Below are positions 6,852-16,200 of a DNA stretch of 64,000 bases, piece after piece (within the stretch, counting starts at the first letter, position 1; each line of letters starts with the position of its first letter). A model generated the notes under the pieces. The model ran no database searches and was not told where the DNA came from. It was given only the letters and a program-made list of their open reading frames with translations. Both the position numbers and the translations under genes were made by a program. The DNA comes from UBA1189 sp045660385 (GTDB lineage Bacteria; Bacteroidota; Bacteroidia; Bacteroidales; Bacteroidaceae), in assembly GCA_045660385.1 (NCBI GenBank), contig JAZRDT010000053.1, positions 1 to 64,000 of the forward strand, read 5' to 3'.

Positions 6852-8070
6852 ATACCTCAGTTTTAAACGTTTCTTGCGATTTGGTCAACTCTTCATTTAT
6901 GACATTTGCTATCTTTTCGGAATATTCCCAGGATGATTTTTTTATTGATTCAGCAAAATCATTTAGAAAATTAACATTTTGTTTCTTTATGTCATTTTGA
7001 ACTTTTATGGTAGAACCAACTCCATATGCTAAATCTATAGCATCAATAAAAGGTATGGGAGCAAAAGATATAATGGTCAATGCCCCACCTAGCCAATCTC
7101 GTCTATTTTGTTTCTTGCTAATTACATATAAAGGGTCAGGATTATACCGAATTCTATATCGTGGTATTTGCAGCTGGTTATAATCAACAAGCATCTCACT
7201 ATTCAAAGAATTTAAGGCTTTAATAGAATCATCTGATAATGAAATGAAACAAGATTTGCGCACACTATTTATTTCATCTACATACTCTAGCACTCTACCT
7301 CTCACATACTTTTCGACTTCAGCAGACATTGTTTGTCTAATCAATGTATTCACAAGTTTTGTAACCTCTTCCTTATCCTTTGGAAAGTCATCCTTCATCA
7401 TTTTTTCCATAAAGGTTTCAAGGTTATCAAATGCAGAGCGCAATGCATATACTTCAATCTCCTTTTTAAAGATATCCAATGACCCAGTTTCACGTAGAGT
7501 GAAATTATCTAAGTCCTCCAATATTGTAGTTTTCTTTGCTTTTTGTTCTTGTTGAATCTGACGCATTTTCTCCCCAACCAGTGTTCCGTCAAAAAGATTT
7601 GCGAGATACTTGATTTCAGGATATTCCAATTCAGGCATTACCTTTATAATTGTAGAATCTAAAAGCTCACCTATAAAACCTCGTTGAACAGGATGCTTCA
7701 TATAATACAAATACAAGCTATCAATAGACATCTGAGATAATTGTTCAGTAATGTCTAATTGATATACCTCTAACACACCTTTGAAACCTTCCTGCAATTC
7801 AGGTGTGTTAGCATTGTTTTCTTTCAAAAAGAAAATATCCTCATAGCTCATTCTTGAAAAGTCATAATCCATAAAGATAACTTCATAAGCATAATCTCTA
7901 TACTGAGGGTATGCCTTAAAATCTTCAATAAGAGCATCTAAATCATCATTGTAATAATGTTCATTGATTGTTAGAATTTCTGCAGGAAGTGGCTGTAACA
8001 CCACTTCTTGTTTGCTCTTACATGAGGCAAGGCACAATACAATTAGTAATAAAAGATAAAAGTTTCTCAT
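6838..8070 (-). CDS. Lipoprotein of unknown function linked to the nuclease toxin
   Basis: A 410-residue protein with a lipoprotein signal (MRNFYLLLLIVLCLASC, lipobox ASC). Most of the mature part is helical and charged. Residues about 330-350 form a hydrophobic stretch (GGALTIISFAPIPFIDAI) that could insert into a membrane. I recognise no family. Its end overlaps the start of the nuclease gene by 14 bases, which points to translational coupling and a shared job, perhaps presenting, exporting or anchoring the toxin. That role is inferred only from the overlap. Confidence 0.65.
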   Translation of the reverse strand: MRNFYLLLLIVLCLASCKSKQEVVLQPLPAEILTINEHYYNDDLDALIEDFKAYPQYRDYAYEVIFMDYDFSRMSYEDIFFLKENNANTPELQEGFKGVLEVYQLDITEQLSQMSIDSLYLYYMKHPVQRGFIGELLDSTIIKVMPELEYPEIKYLANLFDGTLVGEKMRQIQQEQKAKKTTILEDLDNFTLRETGSLDIFKKEIEVYALRSAFDNLETFMEKMMKDDFPKDKEEVTKLVNTLIRQTMSAEVEKYVRGRVLEYVDEINSVRKSCFISLSDDSIKALNSLNSEMLVDYNQLQIPRYRIRYNPDPLYVISKKQNRRDWLGGALTIISFAPIPFIDAIDLAYGVGSTIKVQNDIKKQNVNFLNDFAESIKKSSWEYSEKIANVINEELTKSQETFKTEVYEIY

Positions 8071-8221
8071 AGCCTAATCCTATTTATTCATTCATATAAT
8101 AGTTGTCCCCCCCAAAAAACTCTCCGCAACAATCTCATTCTAGGGACTCTCTAGATACTTTAATCAGTTCAGTTCTTGACAACTGCTATATATTTTCTTA
8201 ATTTAACACGTAGAACAATTG

Positions 8222-8464
8222 TCATCGAACGTCCCAATAAGCATTCAAGTCTAATTCTGTACCGTGCCAATCAAAGTCTAAGTCCCACTCCTCACAAACG
8301 TCAGCCAAATCACTTTCTATCCAATCTTCGTCAAATTCATCATCAATATTGACTTCAAAATAACCACATTCACCATCACTAGTTGGTTTATTATAATATA
8401 CGCTGCAGTCATAATTACTTAAAGCAGCATATATCTCTTTACGAATAGTTCTCCATTCTCTCAT
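8222..8464 (-). CDS. Small very acidic hypothetical protein
   Basis: An 80-residue protein rich in Asp, Glu and Trp (for example DDEFDEDWIESDLADV and EEWDLDFDWHGTEL), with no signal peptide. I recognise no family. It lies 11 bases after another small acidic gene and 151 bases before the lipoprotein gene, all in the same direction. Small acidic proteins next to nuclease toxins are often immunity proteins, but here the position is upstream of the toxin. It may be an orphan immunity gene or an unrelated cargo gene. Confidence 0.6.
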   Translation of the reverse strand: MREWRTIRKEIYAALSNYDCSVYYNKPTSDGECGYFEVNIDDEFDEDWIESDLADVCEEWDLDFDWHGTELDLNAYWDVR

Positions 8465-8475
8465 ATCATTCTATA

Positions 8476-8643
8476 TTAATATTCTTCATCTTCATTATAC
8501 AAATCCTCATCAAGAGCGCCAGCATCTTCATCTTCTATAAATTCATCGCAATAGCCACTCTCCATATACATATCACTATCATTATCGCAATTACCATAAT
8601 TATTGAATACACATTCCTTACATTGTCTTTTACTCATATACAT
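8476..8643 (-). CDS. 55-residue acidic protein with Cys residues
   Basis: A short reading frame from ATG 8643 (or the second ATG at 8637, giving 53 residues) to TAA at 8476. The start MYMSKRQCKECVFNNYGNC has three Cys residues, with a fourth later in GYCDEF. It ends in a run of acidic residues (DEDLYNEDEEY). The Cys spacing could bind a metal. The downstream 80-residue acidic gene begins 11 bases later, so the two are probably co-transcribed. I recognise no family; coding status rests on composition and spacing. Confidence 0.45.
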   Translation of the reverse strand: MYMSKRQCKECVFNNYGNCDNDSDMYMESGYCDEFIEDEDAGALDEDLYNEDEEY

Positions 8644-8754
8644 GGTTTCTTTAGTTGTTAATCTCTATATTATAAAACGGTCACTATTGTACAAGTTTTT
8701 CAACTGCAAGTTTACACATATATTAAACATTTCGCAAATATTCTTTACATTTTC

Positions 8755-9030
8755 TCACATTTCGACACAAAAAGAAGCACGGGACCGAGTTCTGGGCATC
8801 ATCGAAACCGGGCATCTGGAAAAGCCTTGCAGAATGAATACAGAAAACATAGTCCCATGCTTTTGTATACAGAGTAGCACACATCGTGCACTACGCCTTG
8901 GGCGTATACAAAACATCAAGAAGTTGTATACTAACAACTCCTCGGAGCAATTGATTTTCTCCATCGGCCTGCGGTGAAATTTTCCAGATTTCGGTTTCGC
9001 GGAACGGAGCCAAAAACGCTTCTTTATGTA
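8755..9030. other. Highly structured non-coding element
   Basis: A run of hairpins in a 637-base gene-free span (8644-9280). A perfect 10-bp outer stem (TTTTGTATAC at 8861-8870 with GTATACAAAA at 8904-8913) encloses GCAC-ACATC-GTGC (8877-8889). A second hairpin, TACGCC-TTG-GGCGTA (8892-8906), competes with the outer stem. A third is AGTTGT/ACAACT (8922-8939), followed by CTCC-TC-GGAG. The minus strand encodes a 93-residue frame here that looks like a by-product. I have a memory, not checked, of similar frames annotated as hypothetical in several Bacteroides genomes, which would suggest a conserved repeat or RNA. Confidence 0.45.
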
Positions 9031-9132
9031 GGTCATAGGTCTCTGGGCGAGCTATGACACTGCGAAGATACGCAATTTTTCGGAAATCAATCGCTGCATG
9101 GGGCTAATTTTCTGCTATACATATCTATAAGG

Positions 9133-9253
9133 CCCACAAATGGACACTATATCAACGATAACGATGACGATAACGATAACCTGTAAGCACTATCGTGCTG
9201 ATGAATTAAGGTCAACATGATAATAATTCGTGGTCATCCGTGACATTTGTGGG
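9133..9253. repeat. CACRAAT-triplet inverted element, copy 3
   Basis: A degenerate left arm (CCCACAAAT at 9133-9141), an AACGAT repeat core (9154-9180, 25 of 27 identical to the copy behind the sigma gene) and a right arm with ATTCGTG, ATCCGTG and ATTTGTG (9226-9251). The layout repeats that of 3701-3792. Confidence 0.5.
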
Positions 9254-9280
9254 CGATTAAAATATTACGCGGGAAGATAA

Positions 9281-9691
9281 TCAGTTTACCGTCTTACTCG
9301 CAGGATGCGAGAGGTAGGATTTCATCTCATCCCTACGCTCATCGAAACGATAGGCACCATGGACGAGGAGCTCGAGGGCTTCCATCACTGTCTCGTTGGG
9401 AACATCGGGAGCATCCTTGAACTCGCCATACGATACCACCAATGTGTCATCGCCAAGGAGGTAGTGCTTGAGCACACTCGAGGGGTTGAGTTCGTTGCAG
9501 AGATCGAGCGCCACACAGCGAGGGAGCTCTGAGGGGAAGGATATGGTAAACTCTAAATAGTTTTCGTGGTTTTCGTAAAACTCACACCAAATCTTCAGTC
9601 CTTGAAACTTGAAGAGGACACCAGCCTCTTCCCACTCGCTCTTGAAGCCCTCCTCCTCAAGGAAGCGCTTCATCAGTTCTTTTACGTTCAT
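9281..9691 (-). CDS. YbjN-like hypothetical protein
   Basis: A 136-residue soluble protein. An N-terminal helix (MNVKELMKRFLEEEGF) leads into a beta-rich middle (VLFKFQGLKIWCEFYENHENYLEFTI). A segment with PRCVALDLCNELNPSSVL and ending EALELLVHGAYRFDE follows. This order resembles the YbjN / type III chaperone-like fold, in which a small alpha-beta domain binds another protein, but I see no diagnostic motif. It stands alone, between repeat-rich spacers. The gene-free span upstream (9692-10065) holds only the AGTACCAAAA hairpin and a short CAAGT/ACTTG palindrome. Confidence 0.5.
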   Translation of the reverse strand: MNVKELMKRFLEEEGFKSEWEEAGVLFKFQGLKIWCEFYENHENYLEFTISFPSELPRCVALDLCNELNPSSVLKHYLLGDDTLVVSYGEFKDAPDVPNETVMEALELLVHGAYRFDERRDEMKSYLSHPASKTVN

Positions 9692-9918
9692 AATCGTTTT
9701 ATTTTATAAAAAGCCAAAAGTCTACAGACAACAGACGCCCAACCGAGAGCAATCAAGTTTACTTGAATTGCCAAGGTGCGAAGGAGGAAAAGCCTGCATA
9801 GCAGGATTAACCGGCACAGTCAACGATTAGGTTTCGCGTTATCGTTTCTGCAGCGAAGTTACACACTTTAGCGCCATATATAATGTAGGAATAAGAACAA
9901 TATCTGGAGCCATTGAAA

Positions 9919-9950
9919 ATAGTACCAAAACCACCCAGTTTTGGTACTAT
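9919..9950. repeat. AGTACCAAAA hairpin repeat, copy 3
   Basis: A perfect 13-bp stem (ATAGTACCAAAAC/GTTTTGGTACTAT) with a 6-base loop. It lies between two divergent genes, so a terminator role is unlikely here. It belongs to the family at 621-648 and 4365-4399. Confidence 0.6.
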
Positions 9951-10065
9951 CAGAAAGTTTGTGTATATTCGCAACTATTAATGGTTATGGGTGAAAGGTT
10001 ATGGGTTCCTCACACACTAAACACTACACTCTAAACTCTAAACAAACAAACGATTAACGTTATAT

Positions 10066-11493
10066 ATGAAAGAACTTGACCCCGAAATACAAGAAAAGCA
10101 GGATGCACTGCAGCTATTGATCAATGGATGTGTATTTGCTCCGTCGGCATCGGCACTGGCCAAGCGGCTGGGCTACAAGGGTAAGACATCGATCTACCGC
10201 ATACAGCAGGGTGAGGCATCGGCTGGAGCCATCGAGGAGGCGTGGGATAAGTTGAGAGCTTTCCTGCAGGGCACGGACGAGCAGTTGTTTTATGCTGCAC
10301 GTGCCGTGAAGAATTGTCGCACGCTAAAGCGCTTGGTTAAGGAGAAGGGTGCGGAGGGGATAGACATCGAAAATCGTCACCTATGGGTGTTGCAAGGGGT
10401 GATGCTAGGCGACGCCGAGCGGTTCCCCGAGAGATTCCAACGCGAAGTGTGGCCCGACTTGATGGACTTGCGCACCGAGGATACCGATCCATTTTGGATG
10501 ATGATGGCACACTACTATTTCGAAGAAGAGGGGGTGGATGCGTATGCCAAGGACTTTGACCTGCTCGGCGAACTCAACAAGTTGCACGAGTGGCTACAAC
10601 AGAACTATGAGAATTGCGATCGCCCGAAATCGAGCATAAACAATGTCTTCAGAGAAGGATATATAAAGGAGTATAGCTTAGGGTGTACGTGGGACCTTAT
10701 GTACTATGGTGCGCTGGCATTGCTGAACTATACCGAGCCCGACACGCTGGACAGGAGTGTACGCAGCTATGATCTCTTCAACTTGGGCGACGACAGTTAC
10801 TGGATAGTGCCGGGCACTATATATAAGGAAAAGGCACAGGTATGGCATCTTATGGAGATACAGGTGGGTGAAGGCACACACGGCCTGTACTATGCACTGG
10901 AGATAGAGGTGGGGCGCAACAAGGAGGAGTTCACCGTGAAGCAGATTATACCGATGCTCTTCTGCGAAAGCCAGGGTACATTGCAGATGGAGGTGACCAA
11001 AGAACGCAAGCCTATCGTGGTACAATATGAGTGGAACGAGAGCCACACCGAACTGCAGATAAAAGCCGAAAAGAAGCAACATGCCCAATACAACATCCCC
11101 AGCTGTCTGCACCGCATAGACCTTGACGATCCGCAAGGGAAGGATGCCAAGATATGGGCCAATGTGATGAGAGGATACAACGAGAATACACCAAAGAGTG
11201 TTATAAACGCGGTGTTTGCATTCGAGGGAATGGACTACCTGAGCGATTATGTGGTGGAGAACGTAACGATAGACCGCCATTCAATGATCATCACCGTAGA
11301 GCATGAGGATGAATACACCGACTACACGATCGACATTCATCGATTTCCTTTCCTACAAACCTTGTTGCCATCTGATTTTGTAGGGGTTGTACGCCCCACA
11401 GCAACGAACGAGGTATCGTTCCGTTGGATCGATAAGGGGTATGTGATTCCGATGAGTGAATTTAATAAAATGGAGATAGAAGAGAGGTCTTGA
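10066..11493 (+). CDS. Hypothetical protein with N-terminal HTH-like region
   Basis: A 475-residue protein I do not recognise. Residues about 25-60 (ALAKRLGYKGKTSIYRIQQG) look like a helix-turn-helix of the Cro/phage-repressor kind, which suggests DNA binding or a remnant of it. The middle is helical (residues about 75-215), and the last 250 residues look beta-rich without known motifs. There is no signal peptide or membrane segment. It stands alone on the plus strand between the repeat zone and the tryptophanase-like gene. It may be a regulator with a large sensory part; that is inference. Confidence 0.6.
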   Translation: MKELDPEIQEKQDALQLLINGCVFAPSASALAKRLGYKGKTSIYRIQQGEASAGAIEEAWDKLRAFLQGTDEQLFYAARAVKNCRTLKRLVKEKGAEGIDIENRHLWVLQGVMLGDAERFPERFQREVWPDLMDLRTEDTDPFWMMMAHYYFEEEGVDAYAKDFDLLGELNKLHEWLQQNYENCDRPKSSINNVFREGYIKEYSLGCTWDLMYYGALALLNYTEPDTLDRSVRSYDLFNLGDDSYWIVPGTIYKEKAQVWHLMEIQVGEGTHGLYYALEIEVGRNKEEFTVKQIIPMLFCESQGTLQMEVTKERKPIVVQYEWNESHTELQIKAEKKQHAQYNIPSCLHRIDLDDPQGKDAKIWANVMRGYNENTPKSVINAVFAFEGMDYLSDYVVENVTIDRHSMIITVEHEDEYTDYTIDIHRFPFLQTLLPSDFVGVVRPTATNEVSFRWIDKGYVIPMSEFNKMEIEERS

Positions 11494-11689
11494 ATTGAGA
11501 GTTAAAGAATAGGAATACAATTGCAACAAAGAACTTAATCCTAAGATTTGTAATAATTTGTTCACTGATGGATGAACATTTTAAACATTTTGATTGTTTT
11601 TTGAAAAAGAAGCTTAATTTTTATTTCATTTATAAAATATATGTAGTACATTTGGGCGCTTTTTAGAATAACATAAAATAGGATACGTT

Positions 11690-13138
11690 ATGAATAAGGT
11701 AAAATTTTACAAGGGTGGCGAGCAGCCGCTCGAATTGCACAAGGTGCGCGTGGTGCAGAAGTTGCACTTGGTTCCCATCGAACGCCGTATGGAGGCGTTG
11801 AAAGAGGGTGGTTTCAATACATTCCGTCTGAGTACGCTGGACGTTTATCTCGATATGCTCACCGATAGTGGTGTGAATGCCATGAGCGACAATCAGGTGG
11901 CTGCCATGATGCATGCCGATGATGCGTATGCTGGTTCACAGTCGTTTATCCGCCTGCAGAAGGCCGTGGAGGATGTGATGGGCAAGAAATACTTGCTGCC
12001 CGCTCACCAGGGACGTGCCTGCGAAAACATCTTGGCCAAGGCTTTCATCAAGAAGGGCAACGTGGTGCCTATGAACTACCACTTCACCACTACCCTCGCC
12101 CACGTGCAGGAGATGGGTGCCCGCGTAGCTGAGCTATACTACGACCGCGCCATGGAGCTCAAGAGCGACTATCCCTTCAAGGGCAACATGAACATCGAGA
12201 AGCTGGAGGAACTGATCCTCGCCGAGGGTAAGGAGAATATCCCTTACATCCGCATGGAGGCATCGACCAACCTCATCGGTGGACAGCCCTTCTCTATGGC
12301 TAACCTCATGGACGTGCGCCGCATTGCCGACAAGTATGGCATCATGCTCGTATTGGATGCTTCGCTCTTAGGTGAGAACGCATACCTCATCAAGCAACGC
12401 GAAGATAAGTGGAAGGAGAATTCACTGGGCGAGATTCTGAAGATGATGACAGGGCTGGCCGATATCGTATACTTCTCGGCTCGTAAGCTGACCTCATCAC
12501 GTGGTGGTGGTATCTGTACCAACCAACGCGAGCTCTACAACCAGATGGAGGCTTTGATCCCCTTGTTTGAGGGATTCTTGACCTATGGTGGTATCTCTGT
12601 ACGCGAGATTGAGGCGATGACCGTGGGTATGTATGAGACGCTCGATGAGACCGCCATCAGCCAGAGCCCCGAGTTTATCAAGTACCTGGTGACCGAGCTC
12701 GAGAAGCGTGGTGTGCCTATGGTGACACCTCCGGGTGTGTTGGGTGCACACGTGAATGCAATGGAGTTCTGTAGCCACATTCCTCAAGACCAGTACCCTG
12801 CGGGTGCATTGGCAGCTGCCTTCTACCTCATCTCAGGTGTACGCGGTATGGAGCGTGGTACTGTATCGAGCACACGTGACGAGAATGGCAATGAAATTCC
12901 TGCCGACGTTGAATTGCTGCGCTTGGCTGTGCCCCGCCGCGTATTCACTCTGTCGCAGATCAACTACGTCATCGACCGTATGCACTGGCTCTACGACAAC
13001 CGTCACCTCATCGGCGGATTGCGTTTCGTATATGAGCCCAAGGTGCTGCGTTTCTTCATGGGTGGACTTGAGCCTACAAGTAACTGGCCCAACCGCTTGA
13101 TGGAGAAGTTCCGTGAGGACTTTGGCGATAGCTTATAA
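11690..13138 (+). CDS. Tryptophanase / tyrosine phenol-lyase family PLP enzyme
   Basis: This 482-residue protein is a beta-eliminating lyase of the TnaA/Tpl family. Visible landmarks are DMLTDSGVNAMSDNQ, AGSQSFIRL, LPAHQGRACENIL, EASTNLIGGQPFSMAN, the Asp in VLDASLLGENAY, and the likely PLP lysine in FSARKLTSSRGGG. Classical TnaA and Tpl have SxKKDxxVxxGG at that site. Here the second Lys is kept but the first is Arg and the Asp is lost, so the substrate may differ from tryptophan or tyrosine. The family releases ammonia and pyruvate from amino acids. A TACATTTG box lies about 35 bases upstream, but no clear -33 box. Confidence 0.8.
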   Translation: MNKVKFYKGGEQPLELHKVRVVQKLHLVPIERRMEALKEGGFNTFRLSTLDVYLDMLTDSGVNAMSDNQVAAMMHADDAYAGSQSFIRLQKAVEDVMGKKYLLPAHQGRACENILAKAFIKKGNVVPMNYHFTTTLAHVQEMGARVAELYYDRAMELKSDYPFKGNMNIEKLEELILAEGKENIPYIRMEASTNLIGGQPFSMANLMDVRRIADKYGIMLVLDASLLGENAYLIKQREDKWKENSLGEILKMMTGLADIVYFSARKLTSSRGGGICTNQRELYNQMEALIPLFEGFLTYGGISVREIEAMTVGMYETLDETAISQSPEFIKYLVTELEKRGVPMVTPPGVLGAHVNAMEFCSHIPQDQYPAGALAAAFYLISGVRGMERGTVSSTRDENGNEIPADVELLRLAVPRRVFTLSQINYVIDRMHWLYDNRHLIGGLRFVYEPKVLRFFMGGLEPTSNWPNRLMEKFREDFGDSL

Positions 13139-13178
13139 GCCAATCTTCGATTAGTAGAAACATAGTTTAATCGAATGC

Positions 13179-13259
13179 TTTCTGTCATTCTGAACGAAGT
13201 GAAGATACTCATATAGAGAACCGTTGCGTGACTCTTCGCTTAGCTCAGAATGGCAGAAA
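13179..13259. repeat. CATTCTGA-type inverted repeat
   Basis: The arms at 13179-13206 and 13232-13259 form an imperfect inverted repeat around a 25-base loop: TTTCTGTCATTCTGAACGAA against the complement of CTCAGAATGGCAGAAAC. The CATTCTGAnCGAAG core resembles a short repeat that recurs in intergenic regions of many bacteria. It sits just before the hybrid two-component gene. Confidence 0.55.
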
Positions 13260-13286
13260 CTTTTTAATCAGAATACAATACACATC

Positions 13287-16200
13287 ATGAAACGATTGCG
13301 GGGACTCATTCTTCTGGCTATTTGCCTGTCATTTACTGCTGCCTTCGGGCAGATATATAAGTACATTGGTTTGGACGATGGATTGAGTTCGCGCAACGTA
13401 TATGCCGTGCAGCAGGCCAATGGTGGCTTCATGTGGTTTCTCACAGACAATGGCATCGATCGCTATGATGGTAGCAACATGACGAAATATACCATCCGCA
13501 TCGCTGGACAGAAGTTTACCGAATACTCGACCTGCCGCCTCATATACGATGCCGCCGATGACAACATATTGGTGGTAACAGGACTGGGACGCGTACTGCA
13601 ATATGACCGACGCGACAATGCGTTTAGGGTGATGTACTCGCCCACTATAAATGCCAGTAAGGCAGATATCGCAGAATGTGCCAGATCGCCCATCGACGAA
13701 AAGGGCAACATTTGGATTCTGATAGGCGACGAGGCCTTCTGCTACAATGTGCGCACCCGGCAGGGCAGAAGGCTGGCGCTGACGAGCAATGGAATTGCGC
13801 CCTCCTTCTCGGCCGTGACACCCAAAGACTCGGCAACTCTATATATAGGTAACAAGCAGGGGGTATGCATAGGACATGTGGATGGTGATAGGCTGACGCT
13901 GGAGGCTATTCCCGAAATGGGGGAACACGAATGCAACGTAAACACGTTGTTTTACGCTATAAGCCATGCAACACTGCTGATAGGCACGGAGGATGCTGGC
14001 ATCGTGGCATTCAAGGAGAACACGGGTGAGGTGATACACCACAAGGAGGCATTGCCTGACATGCGTGTGACCAAGATTCTACCTTGCGGCAATGGCAATG
14101 AGGTGATATTCTCGACCAATGCAGCATGCGTATACCACATGACACTTGACCAATGTATGCCCACACCCTACCTGCAGGCCGATTTTACCACCGACTATCG
14201 CATGAACACGGATAATGTGGCCGACATGTGCTTCGACGAGGACGGACAGCTGTGGTTATGCTCATTTCCGGAGGGACTGACCATACGCAACGGACAGTAC
14301 CCGGGATTCAATTGGTTACGCCGTTCGAACCTGAGCAACAATACGCTCACTGACAACAGTATCAACTGCTTGTTGGAGGACAAGAACAACGACCTGTGGT
14401 TTGCAACCGACAATGGCATAAGCATGTATGGTCGCAACAGCGGGCAATGGAAAACGCTGCTATCAAAGGACGACGAATCGCCCAACCCCAACCACCACTT
14501 CCTGACCCTGTGCGAGGTGAAGCCCGGTACCATACTTGTGGGCGGATATGCATCGGGCATATACATCGTAGATAAGGCTACATACAGTGCACGTTTCGTG
14601 AAGCCTGCATCAATGACTCCCGAGAAGTACATTCAGACGATGTATCGCGACCCATCGGACGGCAGTGTGTGGATGGGCGGTGAAAACCAACTATTCAACA
14701 TCAGCTACGACACAGACATACAGGTCAACTACGCCGAGGTATTCGGTGGTATCAACTACATCACCCAAAAGGACAGCGAACACCTGTGGATAGGAACCAA
14801 AGAGGGATTGTACATATTCAACAAGAAGAATTATGAGAAGCGTCGCATAGAACTTCCGTTGGAGCGATTCAGAGTGAATACGCTATTCCAGGATGCAGAC
14901 GGAACCATTTATATCGGTACACATCACCACGGATTGCTGGTTTACAATGAGGAGGAGAACTACTACACCCGATACAACAAGAGCAACAGTGCCCTCACCG
15001 ACGACTGTATGAAGTGCATCATCAATGCCCGCAATGGTTCGCTCTACATCAGTTCGAATGGTGGCATCGTGCGCTTCAACAAGAACACGAAACGTATTAC
15101 CACATGGACAAACGATCAGGGTATGCAGGGTATCAACTTCAGCATACGTTCGGGTATACGCACCAATCGGAACTCCATCATTTTCGGAGGCGACCATGGA
15201 GCTATCGAGATAAGCGAAGATGCAAGCTTGCCACACATCTATCAGGCTAACCTGATATTGGCCGACCTATATATAGGAAACGCGCGCGTGAACCCCAACG
15301 ACAAGAAATCGCCACTGAACGTTGCGCTCAACAATACACAACACTTGAGACTTTCAAACAGTCAGCGTGATGCGGCCATCAAAGTAAAGAACATCAACCA
15401 TATATACCCATCGGATTGTTTGATTGCATGGACTACCGACCGCAACCTGGACAATGCCAAGTGGAACGAACTGAACGAGGACAACTTCATCACACTGAAC
15501 GGACTGAAACCGGGCAACTACGTGATGACCATACGTTCTACATCAAAAGAGTCGGGGCAGGTACTCGACGAGCATAGTCTCAAACTGAGCATCAAGCCAC
15601 CATATTACTTCTCGTTCTGGGGCATTGTCATCGAACTCGCCATATTGGTGCTGGCCTTCGTGCTCGTAATCAAGATTACTAAGGCATCGAGTGTCCTACA
15701 TGTATCGGACGAGAAGGTGAAGTTCTTCATCAACACGGCGCACGACCTGCGTACCCCCATCACACTCATCAAGGCTCCGTTGGAGGAGCTGAACGAAAGC
15801 CAGACACTGAGTCAGAACGACAAGGAGTCGATAGCGCTGGCACTGAGAAACACCAACACGCTGGCCGAGATGACCGACAAGGCAATGAGATATGAGATTG
15901 AGAGTATCGAAAAGGGAATGTTACGCGTGGAATGCCATGAAGCCATAGCACACATAGGCAAGCAGATTGACCGTTGGAAGATGTTGGCACAAATTAAACA
16001 GCAGCAGATAGAGTATATAAACCCCGAGACGCCTTTTAACATATGGGTTGATGTACGCAAACTTAACTCTATCATCCAGAACCTGTTGTCAAATGCCATC
16101 AAGTACAGCCGTGAGAAGAGCACCATCACATTTACCCTCTACGAAGAGGACAGGGCATGGGGATTTCATGTAACTGATAGTGGCATAGGCATCGACGAAC

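Noticed and set aside
8755..9036. 93-residue minus-strand reading frame
   Set aside because: It is rich in Arg, Cys and Phe and lies on strong hairpins. I treat it as a by-product of a structured element rather than a gene, while noting that it may be conserved DNA.
10678..11280. 200-residue minus-strand frame opposite the HTH protein
   Set aside because: The plus-strand frame is longer, has a proper start and plausible composition. This one is a shadow.
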